A DNA stretch of 64,000 bases, taken from Norana najaformis (taxonomy: Eukaryota > Annelida > Clitellata > Crassiclitellata > Hormogastridae). The first letter of the stretch is position 1. Every line of letters starts with the position of its first letter. Below, one piece after another: positions 36,701-50,300 of the stretch. The stretch is taken from contig OZ029919.1 in assembly GCA_964023275.1 (NCBI GenBank), positions 35,069,865 through 35,133,864 on the forward strand. Reading direction: 5' to 3'. Under the pieces are notes generated by a model. That model was not told where the DNA came from, did no database searches, and saw only the letters and a list, made by a program, of their open reading frames with translations. Both the position numbers and the translations under genes were made by a program.

Positions 36701-39240
36701 GGGAATGTAAATTTTCATACCACGATAGTAAAATGCGCTTTATTTCAGCGGCCAGAAATAACTAAGTAAAGATAGTCAGCTTGTTGTCTCGCCAATATGT
36801 GCAGAGTATGTGATGTAAATGAAATATAAATCTCGTCGTTTTCTTCAAAACGAAAATTAATCTTATTGAAGAATCTTATCGAGGAACTGTTGGACGGTGG
36901 GACAACCGCGTGCCATCGGCGGCGGATCACATCGCCCATCGTCGTTTCCTCATCCTCGACGCTACGTGCTTCAGGAAGTTCGGGACTTCACAACATGCCA
37001 TCGTCTGTTAACTCTAGTTGGGAATCTGTTGGTATGGCTTTGCGTGTCTGCGCGAGCTTGCCATTGGTGACTCTTCTAGTTGTCTTCTAGTTATCTGAGC
37101 TATGTTCACTTACAGGATACTATTCTGTTCTTAATGACACTTAACATCATTAGTGATTTCTAACATCAAGTCTAGCGCAGTGAGCGCCACTGATTCTTAG
37201 AGAGGCGCTATACAAATTTCTGATTACAATTACAACCAGCACTGTATTATAATGGTTTATGGATGAAGCAGAGGACTCGTGACGTGCATGATCTAAGTGG
37301 CAGCCAAGCGTAGTAATTGCACAAAACAATTTACTGAGATGAAAACAGCGATGCATCACACCGTACTACTGCAAACGTAACTAATGGAAGATTATCACAA
37401 AACTCTTAATCAAAAAAACGCGTGTTCCTTCATGAAAGAGAATAAATAGTTAATTCGAGTATGACATTTTTCTCGGTTCTAACATCTGACACCACAGGTC
37501 AGGTGGCGACGTTGCTTGCCCTTATTTCATTTAAGACCATACTTTATTCATCGAGATGACTTTATTCAGTGAGATTCGCCAGGTTTTAATTTAGAAACAT
37601 ACATCCATATATTTAGAAAACACAAAAATTCGAAAATACCGAAACAAAAAATTATGAGTGCACATAGAACAAAACTGGCTAACAAAACATGATTACTTTT
37701 CAGATCATAATCGTAAACTCGAAGTTTCTAAAGCGCTACTTAAAAGCTAATCGCAGGGTACCAGCTTATTAACGAGCGCTGCGTCAAGTTCCTTGGTTTA
37801 TCCAAAGAGGCTATGTCAAGAACCCAGTCCGGTTGCCAGGAGCCCAGAGAGAGGGAAGGGAGAGAAGGTTACAGGGGTTGTGTTTAAGCTGAGAGAAATG
37901 GGAACACTGATCAGAGTGAGATTTCTCGAAAAGGTGAGATGTAACATAGATACATAAACACAACATTCAGACAAAGCGCTAGAAGTTCGAAGTCCATTAT
38001 AATTGTGGCCCAAGTGCAGCGCACGTCGCCACAACTTCCGCTACGTGTTTGGCCTACGTGATTTACTCCATAGACATCATGAATATTAATATTCAAGCTG
38101 TCTATAATTTACTCTAGTCCAACACATACATGGGACATTAATATTTTCAAGTGACGCAACACATGTGCATCAGTTAACATCAACACTTTCAAGAATGCTA
38201 AATCTAATGTTCAGTGAACGAAACATAATATCCACGAAGGGAACTAATGTCGATAATTGCGGTCTGCGTGTACCGACTTTTTTCGGAATTTTTGGTTTTC
38301 TGATTACCGACTTCGGCGTCGATTTCGATATTTCTGAATATCGCTATATCGGTTAAACCGACCCATCACTACTTTACAACAATCACTTGTTGTTTTGTAA
38401 CTTTCATCGTAATCGTAATCTCGAGATTTCTACAGCGCTCAACGAAAGCTAAGTCGCGGGAACCAGCTTATTCACATGCGCTCAGTCAAAACAAAATCGA
38501 CAGGCAAAAGGGTCAAGATCCAGGAATTGAAGGCGTCGGTTGGCACGTAATCTAATACGCACTGGAGGTAAGTCACGACGATAGATCGTTGGTAAACTAG
38601 GCTCAGAATTTCGCTACACTTAATTATCAGTACGAGGTAATAATCACTCAACTTGCGATAAGATCTGCAATAACGACGCGTCTGACTAGAAGAGATAGAA
38701 TAGCGCCTCCTTTTTGACGTCTATCTGCCTACATATGACATCCAGAAGAGCTTTTTCACACCTTCAGATGTACTTCTCGGAATCTCAGTAGTAATTACGG
38801 CACTTGAACTCGCGAATAGCGTTTCAAAGGCCTAGTTTCCTTTGTTTGAAAACATGCGTTTTTTCACTGTTATTTGGCACGCGGATTTACTAGGGCACTG
38901 AACAAAAACATCCCATTTAGTAACCCACTTAAAAGAACTTTTGAGGCATCCAGAATGAAGGTTATGCAGTAGTGGATTGACCTGATTACGGTTTTGCTTT
39001 GCCATCCGTTGATGCCTTGTGCATTAGAAGTTACTAATTACACTCCTAATCTTCGTTACCCTACAGCCGTCCATTAGAGATACAGTACATGTACATGTAT
39101 ATGCACCACCCATCCACACTTAAACCAAATTATGTTCTCTATCAAGAATTTCACAAAATAATTCAGGCACACAAGACATAAACACAATTTCACAGAAATT
39201 CAATTTTCTCTTTATATTTCAACTGCAGTTAATTTGACAA
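36700..39240. other. Spacer with scattered SINE pieces
   Basis: No supported exon. It contains a SINE tail at 37190-37230 (GAGGCGCTATACAAATTTCT then GATTACAATTAC), a family A fragment at about 37705-37800, and a better family A copy at 38405-38545. The rest is AT-rich unique sequence. Confidence 0.5.
38405..38545 (-). repeat. SINE-like element, family A copy (truncated)
   Basis: TCGTAATCTCGAGATTTCTA then CAGCGCTCAACGAAAGC, and on through GGTCAAGATCCAGG; nearly identical to the left half of the copy at 565-930. The purine-rich right half is missing. Confidence 0.7.
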
Positions 39241-39257
39241 GAATATCAGCACAGTTG

Positions 39258-40135
39258 TTAAATGTTGCACAATGCTGTGTTACATCTATGCAGATTATGT
39301 ATTTGTATTCGACACGTTCCACCTTGACAACATGTGTGGCCGCACTGCCTCCCAGTTGCACCAAATAAAACGTCCACTTGCCAATCGTTGTAATACCCTA
39401 AAGCGTCAAGTGCCTGGAAATGGCAAAGCATAACTTGATTTCCATTTCCATTCAGATAAGAGACAAAGAAAACCAGGTCACTGGTTTCAAACAGAACTGA
39501 AATATTATTAAATACACAGATTAACACAGACAGAACTTTGCTACAGGATGTTTACTCTTCTTGAGAAATTCTACCATATGGGTTTAGACAAAAGGAAACT
39601 TAAAATTACAGGAAAAACATTGAACTTGATAACCTGGGTCAGGATACACAAGGCATTCAAGATTTGTTGTCAGTAACTTAATATCAGACTGTAAAACGTA
39701 TGCCAGACATTTTAATCATTGCATCAACAAACCTGTTAAACTTAGCGAGAAGGTACAATTAGATCTGGAGGTAGTCTTTGTCATGAATTCTTGAAGTGCT
39801 TCACTGTAAACAAGGCTTTGAAATCAGATCCAACTTCGCTCGACGTCAACAACACGTGGCCACTTCAGGACAGGTTTTGAGTACTTTGCAGACATGTCCT
39901 CATCTTGGACAGAAATTTGTGCGTTGAATAACTAACAACTAAAACGTACTTATAGCTACTGACTGACAAGATTAATAGACTGTCAAATAAAAAATGCACA
40001 AATAAACAAGTAGTAAATCTTAAGACTTCACTTCTGAGTTGTTGAACAGATCAATACAAAGGACTACTGGTGGAAAACTGATAATTCTCCAATCCCAATG
40101 TTCAGCCTCTTCTACAAAAATTCTTTGTGAACTCC
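39258..40135 (-). CDS. Four phase-compatible exons of an unknown Cys-containing protein, 5' end not found
   Basis: Exons on the minus strand: 40135-40068, 39931-39885, 39803-39733, 39496-39258, with a stop at 39260-39258. All have AG/GT borders and reading phases close (1-0-2-1-stop). The peptide runs ...IFVEEAEHWDWRIISF..., ISVQDEDMSAN, EALQEFMTKTTSRSN, then a last exon ending with a Cys-rich stretch (RQCGHTCCQGG). I do not recognise it. It lies directly downstream of COX4 on the same strand; no start codon or upstream exon was found before the COX4 stop at 40337, so it may be an alternative 3' end, a gene with 5' exons inside COX4 introns, or a remnant. Confidence 0.4.
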
Positions 40136-40336
40136 CTAAGAGAACCCTTCTCGCGTCAAGGTTTCACGCGCTTAGAAGTCAGACTGTGAACTGAGATCGA
40201 TTAAAATGTCACTCAAATGCTGCAACAGAAAACGCCCATCTAAAATATTTAACAACCAAACTATTGTATGCTAAGCTACGCCTTGGGATGACAGAGGAGG
40301 GAGAGACACCTGACAGAAGGCCCACACGTTCGTTGT

Positions 40337-42561
40337 CTACTTCCAGCGGTTGTTCTCATAGTCCCAGTGGCTGCTGACACCCTGGACGGCTCCCTGGCGT
40401 TGCTTCACCATCTGCTCCAGCTGCTTCTCCTGCCACTCCCTCGTTATGGTAGGCGGCAGCTCAGCAAGCACTAAACAGATCAACATTAACATTTAACATT
40501 CACAAATGCAAACAAACAGATTTAGCATTCACAAATGCAATTTTTCATTTACCTTGTAATGTAATATGTAATTTATCTAACACCTTTTGCTACCAGCCCC
40601 AGTCACAGTAGACAATACAGAATTTAATCTGATGCATGTTTTCAGTGCAGATTACCTCCAGCCATGACACGCTGTGCCCAGCTGATGTCTATCTCTCATG
40701 CTGTTTGTAACTTCCAGTGCATTAATTATTAATACAGTTATTACAGACACTGGCCATTTATTTTGATCAACGTTTCAGAGGGAGAGCTGTGGCTGATGCT
40801 ATGTAGCCATGGAAATGTTTGAATATTAGACAAGTTCTCTCAGAAATGGTGAGGCCATTTTATTTCCTTTAAAAGCAAATCCACTGAAAAACAGCAACGG
40901 TTCAGCTGCACATTCGTCAAACCCCAGATCACGTTAACGAATCTCAAAACAAGAAATTTCATACACCAAACAGTGAAGGCATCTGAAAATCAATAAGAAA
41001 GGACACATCAGGTCATCGTCTGCACTGACCGTATCTTTTCAACAGGATGCTCAGCCAACCGGTTAAAGACAGTCCGAGAAGTACAACGGCCAAAACAGCC
41101 TTCCATTCACCAGTCGGGGCATTCATCTCGGCAAACGTCATACGAAAACTGGCCCGATACACTTGAAAAAACCAAACAATCAACTAAGTACCCCAGCCAT
41201 CTACAATTCATTAGCAGCTAAAGGCAATTTGTATGTCAGTTCAAAGGTCAGTGACAGCACTGTCAAATCCATCAACAAGCAAATCAGAATAAAACAAAAC
41301 CACAAAACACTACAGAAGTCTATCAATATGTTCAGCGTAAAATACGTAGAAATCATCAAACTAAAAGACCCCACGCAGACAGCTGCTTTCAGTAAGTGTA
41401 CGAAAACAATTCTATTTGATTGTGATCTGGTTGTCAGGTAGGGAGCACTTCTGAAGAGTTTCTCTTTAACTGGTGCTATATAAATTTGAGATTACATTAG
41501 AATCACAAAAAAGAACAAAGAACAGAAGTCTTCGTCAAATCTACAAAATAAAAGGGCAGTAGAGATGCAGAATGTAAATACATTTCTTCTTTTCGTCCAG
41601 TGACAGAGCCTTCCAATCTCCCTTTTCCTTCTCTCTCAGACCCAAGACGTCCTTCGTATTTTCACCAAATCGAACAGCAGGAGCCGGGAATTCGGCACGA
41701 TCCATGTAGTAGGGAATTCCATTCCAGCCATATCCAACAATGTCCCGGTTACCTGAAAGCCAATCACTAAAATTATATTTCGAAACAGAAGCTGCTGCCT
41801 CTAAATTACTTTTGTGAGTGAATGCATAGGGCATTTAATAATACCAAACCAGTTCAGAACCATCAAGTTTGCACACAGGAAACCAATCAATCCAGAATGC
41901 CATTCAACCTCACAATTATGGAAACAAATCAATCCAGTATGCCATTCAACCTCACAATTATGGAAACAAATCAATCCAGAATGCCATTCAACCTCACAAT
42001 TATGTCTATCCAGTTGTAAGTCTCACTGGCCTTCGTGAGTTGAAACCTTCAAGAGTCACAGCATGTCTCCCATCTACGTTAAGAAAAGTGACCCACGCTT
42101 TAACACACAAATGTCCTGGGAAGCCAGGTTAGGACTCTAGAATGTCATAATTACATCACACCAATCAACTCTGAAGTCTTGTGGGCTTAGAGAAGTCAAT
42201 GTACAGAGCCATTTAATACTTATACTGCAAAACTGCATCTATAGGAAACTAATATATCATCGCTGATGTTGTCAACAATTCCTGCAAGAACATAAGCGAG
42301 GTCCTGAATGCGTTTCAGCGCTCAATATATATATTTCTGTTCTTTGTCAGCTCTGCAGACAGCCATTCCTGATCCTGAACAACTGCCTTCATAAACTTAG
42401 CCTGTCTCTTTCAGACAGCTGCCATTTCTTCTAGTTTTACCTAGTCTTGGGTGGTACTGATCGCGAAGAGCTGGCGAAAGCTGCTCATGGTGACACCACC
42501 TGTTCAACCTGCCAGCTCGGAGGACAGAACGTGCAAGGAACACAGCACGATTACACTCCAT
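40337..42561 (-). CDS. COX4: Cytochrome c oxidase subunit 4, mitochondrial precursor (185 aa, 4 coding exons)
   Basis: Exons on the minus strand: 42561-42441, 41752-41582, 41161-41030, 40470-40337; phases 1, 1, 1 then stop, total 186 codons. The first exon encodes an Arg-rich, acid-poor N-terminus (MECNRAVFLARSVLRAGRLN), as expected of a mitochondrial presequence. The next has the family core (IVGYGWNGIPYYMDRAEFP and WKALSLDEKK). The third has LYRASFRMTFAEM followed by the single membrane helix at about residues 118-138 and a basic KRYG stop-transfer. The fourth ends SSHWDYENNRWK, the typical COX4 tail facing the intermembrane space. COX4 is a nuclear-encoded subunit of respiratory complex IV in the inner membrane and is the site of ATP regulation in mammals. 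Length is close to the usual 165-185 aa. It is transcribed away from MVD, so the 42.6-44.3 kb gap may hold both promoters. Confidence 0.96.
41885..42005. repeat. 42-bp minisatellite, three copies
   Basis: AATCAATCCAGAATGCCATT...GGAAACA occurs at 41885, 41927 and 41969 with one base change (AGAATG/AGTATG). It lies in COX4 intron 1, about 130 bp from exon 2. The unit is divisible by three, so three overlapping + strand frames are open, but there is no gene context. Confidence 0.93.
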
Positions 42562-44316
42562 CTGTAAACAAGATTACATCTAACCTGTAAAGATTACATC
42601 TAATCTGTAAATAGAAATTAATTTATCTGTAAAGGTCACATTTAATCTGCGTATGAGTGCATCTATTTGTCAGGATCTGTTCCAACTGATGCAGAACAAG
42701 ACCACGAATACCCAAGCAGTTTGGAAGATCATCCATCATTCTGCACATCCTTTTTCATGGTTCTGGGTTGCCAGGGTCTCTGAGTGCAAGGTCATCCAAC
42801 AAACGGAGGATTTCTTGTCACTGGGCTTCTGTGCATGCACTTTTCAACGTATAAGTGTTTCATTCCATATGAATGCACAGCTTACAATTTGCAACACGTT
42901 CTGAAGCAGACTTTTGAAGTACTTCAAACGGCGCACTATAAACGTCCAGACATGTGCAAATATAAAAGTATGATGCATCTATAAAATTCGCCTTTTGATA
43001 GTGAATACTTTCTTTGTAATGGGTTAAAACGTGGAGGTCTATAGTAGCAAGCACAGTCGAAGACAAAAAGACACATAAACAAAAGGCACGATTTGAAGGA
43101 CAACACAGAACTAAGAGTACACATCGTTGGTATGGCGTCCGATTTACATTGCGTTCTCACGACTGATCCAGTTCCTCTGAAAAAAGGTAAACGTTGAAAG
43201 AAAGTGGCGCTACAGAAGCGCAAGCGCTTCTGTTAGGTACTGGGCGAACCGTGGACGGAAGTGCTCCAACATAAAGTGCTGCCCGGTCCTTGACATTTAC
43301 CACGCCTGCGAGGCGCCGAAAATGCCATTCACAGACCGCCTTTCATTACAGTGACATCCCACTACAGAAACACCTCAGCTCAACAACTCCGTCGTTACTT
43401 CATTTAAGGTGAAGAAAAATAATCGACAGGAATAAAACAGAATGAAAAAACGACGTACTTTACTACTAAATCTGTGTCTACCCCACACTTCGTCAGAGGA
43501 CGACTGAGAAACAGAATTTCGGAAGAGGACGCGAGATCTCGTTTTCCAGCAGAACATAGAATAACTAATAACACGAAGACATATGCCGCCACCGGGCGCT
43601 ATAGAAGTTTTTACACTATTACGTTGGACACAGGAATACGCCTTTGCAAAATATGAATTAGTGATATGGCTTTTGATAAAATTTCCTAAATTTGAAAATG
43701 TATTTTTGTTCTAAAAAGGAGATTGCTGTGCTTAGTCGTGTTTGCGTTTCAGCCGAAAGATCCCTCAAAAACCCAGTACAATTCCGCTCAAGGGGTTTTC
43801 ATAGAAGGCATATTTGCAATACGGTGAGTTACCGTTAACTTTTTACCTTTTAAGGATCGTGCCAACTGACTGACTGATCTCATGCTAAGCATAAGGCCAT
43901 CAATGGCCTCATAGCGTCGTGCCATGTCTACCAATGAGCGTAAAACTTGGGATGCTCAGGAAATTCGAATGCTGTATACTTTCCAAATGCATCGATATTC
44001 GGCGCCGTCACAAAATGACAACGAAGTCAACAGCTGAGCGATGATATATTTATAAACAAAAAAATGTTTAATAAAACACGAGCAAATAACCCTATTTTGA
44101 GTCGTTGTGACGCTAGGTGGCCAATTGATTGAAGCTGTTAATCCTGCCTTTCAAATGTTGCAGTTTCAGTCGAGGTAAATAATGAAGATGGGACGTTGAT
44201 GGTATTTGAAGTGCATTGCTATTCAATATAAATAATTGGCCATTTTTAAAGCAAGTCTTAGGATCCTAAGGCAGTTCGGTGTTAGCTTTCGTAGATAATT
44301 TGATTTCTCATCGTCC
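42562..44316. promoter_or_regulatory. Shared upstream region between divergent COX4 and MVD
   Basis: 1.75 kb between the two start codons. The COX4 first coding exon follows a possible acceptor (GTTTACAG at about 42569), so an upstream 5' UTR exon is likely, perhaps near 43400-43650. It contains a GCGC-rich patch at 43200-43320 and a SINE tail at about 43595 (CGGGCGCTATAGAAG). No clear TATA box is seen for either gene. A bidirectional promoter is inferred, not shown. Confidence 0.35.
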
Positions 44317-47300
44317 ATGGCTTCTTCCGAAATTAAATTTGTTACCGCTTCGGCGCCAGTCAACATCGCTGTAATAAAATACTGTAAGTCGTTTATGCTG
44401 TATGTAAAAGTGGCGCTATAGAAATTTCCGATTACGATTGCAGTTTAAGTGAGAGGGAGAGTGAATGTGGATGGATGGATGGATGGACGGATGGACGGAC
44501 GGAACAAGAGGCGATTTTAAAAGACGCTAGGACGGTCATGAAAACTGACGGGATTGCAAAACCTAGAAATGACCACAAGATTGCATTATTGCTTTTGTTT
44601 CAATTTCATAATGTTTTTGGTGTAACCTGACTACTGGCCATTTTATTTCTTGCCGTCTTTTGTTGTTTAGGGGGGAAAAGAGACGAAAAGTTAATTTTGC
44701 CAGTTAATGGTTCGCTCAGCGTATCTCTCGACCAGTCACATGTAAGCTTTTAATGTTATGAACAGAAGTCCAACATTCATTCCAACCTTTTATCTGCTCC
44801 AAATATAGACGGCCATAGACGGTCGATATATTTGGCACCGTTAAACTGTTTTCATTTTCTCCACTACATTTGGTTTTCTCTAAAGTTTGAAGTTTTTCAG
44901 AATCAAATCAGAATATTTATTACCTGGTTTTCATATTTCTGGTGGCTTAGCTATGGATGCCTGGATAGGTGGAGCCTTTGACTTGATTAAGTTTTGGTCA
45001 GTTTTTGTCATATTCTTGCTGCAGATGGTTTTACTTTTGCTGTTGACAGTTACGAGCAAAGACAACCGTTGCAGCAAGTCCTACGTTTGAGAGAGATCGA
45101 CTCTGGCTGAATGCACAGTGAGTCAACTCAATCTCTCTTCACTCTACCGTCGTTAAAAAATCATTGTCACATTTCTTGCTGAATGTTCTGAATTATGTCA
45201 GTCTCAATTTAAGATGTAGGACTAAAGGACTTTGATGCCAAGGCTTTTGGGAAGGAAGTAAATGACCGTTGGAACTGCTGAAAAAGAAATTTGTTATTGA
45301 TTATATTAGTTATACAGCCTGTAAAAATCAGGTTGTGATTAGTTGTTGATGCTCTGAAAATGCATTGTTTAATGTTGTTTTGCTTGGCTGGTCAGAAAGA
45401 AAGAAAGAAAACAAGTCAGAAAGAAAGAGAACTGATGAATCACTAAAGTAAACTTATTCACTCCATAGCAATTGGTTGCGAATAAGTGATTGACTCCAGT
45501 TTAGCTCAGTTTCCTGAGCTATGAACTCATTTGGATGAAACCTGTGGATTTGACACGTCATTTTCTGTTGTGTTATTTCAGAGAAAAATCACTGGAAAAC
45601 GACGTTCGACTCCAAAACGTTTTAAAAGAAAGTAAGCGGAAACTTTTGTTCTTTTATGACAGTTTATGTCAGTTTTGCATGTGCAGTATACTAGTGGTTC
45701 ACATACCGAACGGTCAGTCGAGAGGTTGAGCATTCAGATCCCCGCCAGTGAAGTAAGATGTTTCTGCTCCATATGCGCCTCCTAGCGAACTCAGGTATAA
45801 AATGAGTGCTTTGGCTGTACACTCAGTGGGAAGATCAGGCAGCAAGGAGAGGACTGGCCACCCATCCTCATATGCCAAGGCTAAGAAGATGAAGTCGCCA
45901 ACACTTCTTACCCTATGCCGCCTCTCAGGGTTAGCTTCTTTATCGTCTTATTTTGTTTGCGTCTTTTGTCTAGACTCGCACAAGTTGATCAGTACTTAGA
46001 GTTTGCTGGATAATTTAACTTCTTCCAATTGGTACTAATTGGATTTTTAACCTCAGAATTTGCTTCTTTGTTCGTCGTTTTGCTTTTAGTTCGACGAAGA
46101 GCACGCAAACGACATCATCACTCATCAGATGAAACTGTGAATCCGATGCTCGGCTGGAAGATTCACATCTGCTCAGAGAATAATTTTCCGACGGCTGCTG
46201 GTCTCGCGTCGTCAGCTGCTGGTTTCGCTTGTCTTGGTCAGACTCATTTGAATCTCTTGTTCTTGTTGAATTGTCTTTGTAAGTTGATATGAATTTTTTG
46301 GGTTTCTGAGAATTCACCTTTGTTCCTGTTGACAAATTTAGAACTTGTTTGTTTTCTTTCAGTCTTTGCTTTGGCCAAACTTTACGGTGTGACTGGGGAC
46401 ATATCGGAAATAGCACGGTGAGAATAAAGAAGACGACTCTTTTCCTGTCTTTAGATCTGCTGCACAACCATGTTCTCTAAACTTTCAAAAAGGCCCTAAA
46501 AGGCCCCTTACAAATGTTGCATTACGTAGGTGCATAGATACATGTATACGGACATACACACACACACACATACACACACACTTACATACTCCTACTTTAT
46601 GTGCCTTTTCACATGCTGGTTCTCATCTCTAGGATTTACTTCCACTAGTTTTGAGGGACCCTTGTCCTTCTCTTATTTTGTTTTGCAAACAACTGAAGAC
46701 TTATTTTTCCAACTACCCATGCTTTTGAGGTGAGCAAGTATCTGATTAATAATAATATTAATAATAATGACGTAGGCACACGAGCATACATACAAAAGTA
46801 CGTACATATGTACTTACATACTTACATTCAAACATACTAGCAAACACGTACATACGTGCAAACATACGTACATATGTACGCCCTTGCATACACACGTTGG
46901 ACTGTTACTGGTTGCTAATGGTGGGCAGTATTATTATACTTTGATGACTGATCTTTGTATTGCTGTGTAATGATTCTTTGATTACAAACTGTTATTTTTA
47001 GTAATTGAAAAAGACGTTAGCCTAGAATTATTTAAAATGTGTGTTTAGTTCTTTGAAAATTGTGATTGTGCAGAGTTTACTAGATGTCCATTAAATCTTT
47101 AGAGGATTTGTGTAATGATGAAAAAATGGGAAACCTTCTTTCCAGTTCTTGATTTCTGGTGCCATCTCAAGGCATCTCCACAGGTGATGTTGATATTTTA
47201 GACAGGGGTCGGGGAGTGCCTGTCGAAGTATCTATGGAGGATTCGTGGAGTGGGTTGTCGGAACAAAGAGCGATGGATCGGATTCTGTCGCACGACAAAT

Positions 47301-50300
47301 TGCGTCCGAAAATCACTGGCCCAACTTGGCGGTTATCATTCTTGTTGTGGGTACTTTCATTCTGCGATAAACAATAAAAAGGATCATTAAAATTATGTTT
47401 TGTTAAGAACAATTTTGTGCTAGAAACTCTTGGATCAATAAACGGATGATGTAGTTGTAAAGGTAATTGTGTTTGTAAAAATAAATCTGATTGTTACATT
47501 TGTTTGGTGCTTCTTAAGAGCCTCTCAGATTCTGGTCTCCAGTTCTTTTACAATTATTTAGATTCTACGAACTTGGCATGGATGTGAAATCAGTGCAGTT
47601 GCTTTGTGTTTGAGAGATCCTTAAAAGGCGCTATATTAAGTCTCATGATACATAATTACATACGTAATTGTAATCATAATCAAAAATTTTTATATCGGCT
47701 GTTCAAGAGAAACTCGTCTGAAGCTCTCTGACCTAACAACACAAAACCAGGATCAAAGAAAACGTTTTCCAAGCACTTACGGAACAGAGGAAAAGAAAGA
47801 CCTAGAAGATCTTGTTGCAGGATGCTTCTTGCTCAACAGGCTTTTCCGAAAGATGGACTGCCACATACATACATACATACATACATACATGCGTACGTAC
47901 ATGCATGCATACATACATAATGTGTTGTGTGTACGTTTGAGAGGTTTCTTAAAGAGAGCTAAATAATTGTTGCGATGCATGTGTATGAAATGCTGTCTTG
48001 TTCCTCCATCTGTCACTAGGTATCCGCTGAAAAGAAGCACACAAGTAGCACGCAGGGAATGCAGATGACAGTTGAGACGAGCGAACTTTTGAAACCTCGA
48101 GCAGAACAAGTCGTTCCAAACGCTCTTGTCCAAATGACGCAAGCGATCAAAGACAGAGACTTCCACAAATTCGCCGAACTGACCATGAAGGTTTGTCCAA
48201 CAAAGAGAAAGTATTCAGTGCTTGTCTTAATTCTGATGACATTTTCTGCTTTTCTGATGGGGTTTGTTTCTCAGTCTAATCTGTTATCATCTGAGAACTT
48301 CTATAGCGCCAGTGTATCAATTAAAAATGCTTGAATAAGTACAGTAGTGAAAAAATTACTGCTAAACGAAATCTAAGTCTAATAAAGGTGTTTAGTGGCA
48401 TATGCATGACGTCATGACTACATAACGACCATACATGGCAATATTTTGAAACCAAAATGCTTGTGACGCTTGGATGCTATGTAGACCGAAATGATTTTGA
48501 GACGAAGATGGTGTTTCTTGCAGGACAGCAACCAGTTGCATGCCATCTGCCTTGATACGTATCCTCCAATCATCTACTTGACAGATACGTCGCATGACAT
48601 CATGCGCCTCGTGTTGGCTGTCAACAACTTCTACGGAGAGAACAAGGTCTTCGCCAAAAATGGAATCTCTGCTGATAGGGACTTTGGAGCATTCCTTGTA
48701 TTTTATGGCCGGATAATTGAGACTGATGTTTATTTTGAGGCAATGGGGAGAGGGTTGTTTTCGAGGCCGTGGGGAGAGGGTTGTTGTCGAGTGGCCTGAC
48801 GGATTAACACAGAGACACACAATGTGTTCAGGTGAATTTATTTAGCATCTTTTTCAAAAGGTGAGGACAGAGTTGGCTTTGTAAGTTTGCCTGATGGCAG
48901 GTCGGCCTCAAGGTGACAGGTAAAATTCCTGGCCACATTGTATCTGGCACATAAGTCTCTTGTAAGTATGATTTGCAACTTCTGTAGCACCGGTATCTAC
49001 TGCATGAGGCATCAGCTGATTACGTACTTTATTGTTTTCTGGTTGGACTGGGTAACATGGTATCGTTTTTTGGCATTTGGTTTTCTTCAGTTGGTCATCT
49101 TGGTCATTGGTCATTTTCTGTGGTTTATTTCTGGGTAGAATCTAATGATATTCTTTGAATCAATGGGATGGCAAAATCAGGACACTAAACCCCAGTACAG
49201 CATATAAACAATCATTAAAAGATAGACGTTAGAGAATTTCTCTAGTCATCTGGAATGTTTATTCATGTGTAGTGTTCATCGTACCCAACTTGTAAAGATT
49301 TACGTTGAAAGGAATGTGAAGTCCAAGTGAATGAGAGCAGAGAAAACTTTGGAGACATTTTGCTATGTCTCACTAAAGTACAGTGTTGATTCAGTGTTGT
49401 GACTGTTTTCCTGTTGTGTAGGTCGCATATACGTTTGACGCCGGTCCGAACGCTTGTCTCTATCTTCTCAGCGACATGGTTCCAACGATTCTCAGTCTTG
49501 TTCATTATTTCTTTCCACCCGTAGACAACGGACACAACTTCCTGACCGGAATTCAGCTCACGATTCCTCCTCCAGACAAGGTCTCGACGTTACTCTCATT
49601 TCAAAATGTTACATCACATTGACTATTTTTATAGCAACACAGATGACCAGATGACACCTCCTTCCCTCTGCTCAAGTCAGATTGTTGGAAGCTGTCGAGT
49701 AGAAGCCTTAGAAACGTCTGTCTGGTGACGAAGTCTGGTATTTAGCTGTTGTCAAATCTGAATCAAGGCTGGTGTATTGATGCCTTTGTGAGACTTTTCA
49801 AAGACACTGCCAACGGATCGAAAAAGAAGTGCGATTTAAGGCCAGAAAAGTTATGGTGTCTTTAGTTGGGTAATTTTAGCTTTTAATTACAACTTCTATT
49901 GCGCCTTTCTCTTATGCACAAGGTGTCAAGTGATGGCACACCAACTCGTGCTGCAGTCAGTCCAAATCAAGCTGCAGCCTGATGCAGGAGATTGAAGCTC
50001 ATAGGTGGAGAGACAGATTGTGCCAAACAGGGTGTTCTTTGCTTTTTCTGTGTTTTTCTATCCTATTATGTTTTGAAAGATTTTATATTTTGAGTTGTTT
50101 AATGTATCTGTCTGCAAAAATTACTACGTCAATGCAGTAAGCATTGCGTTAGCTTGATAATTCTTTTTAGTTGAATGAGTCTTTGCATTTCTGTTCTGTA
50201 GGAGCTTCTTTCTGTTCTTTCTCTGACGCCTCGAGAAGGTGCCATTAAATACGTCATTCATACAAAGGTAACGGTCATTCGTTTGGGCAAGCTGCTAACC

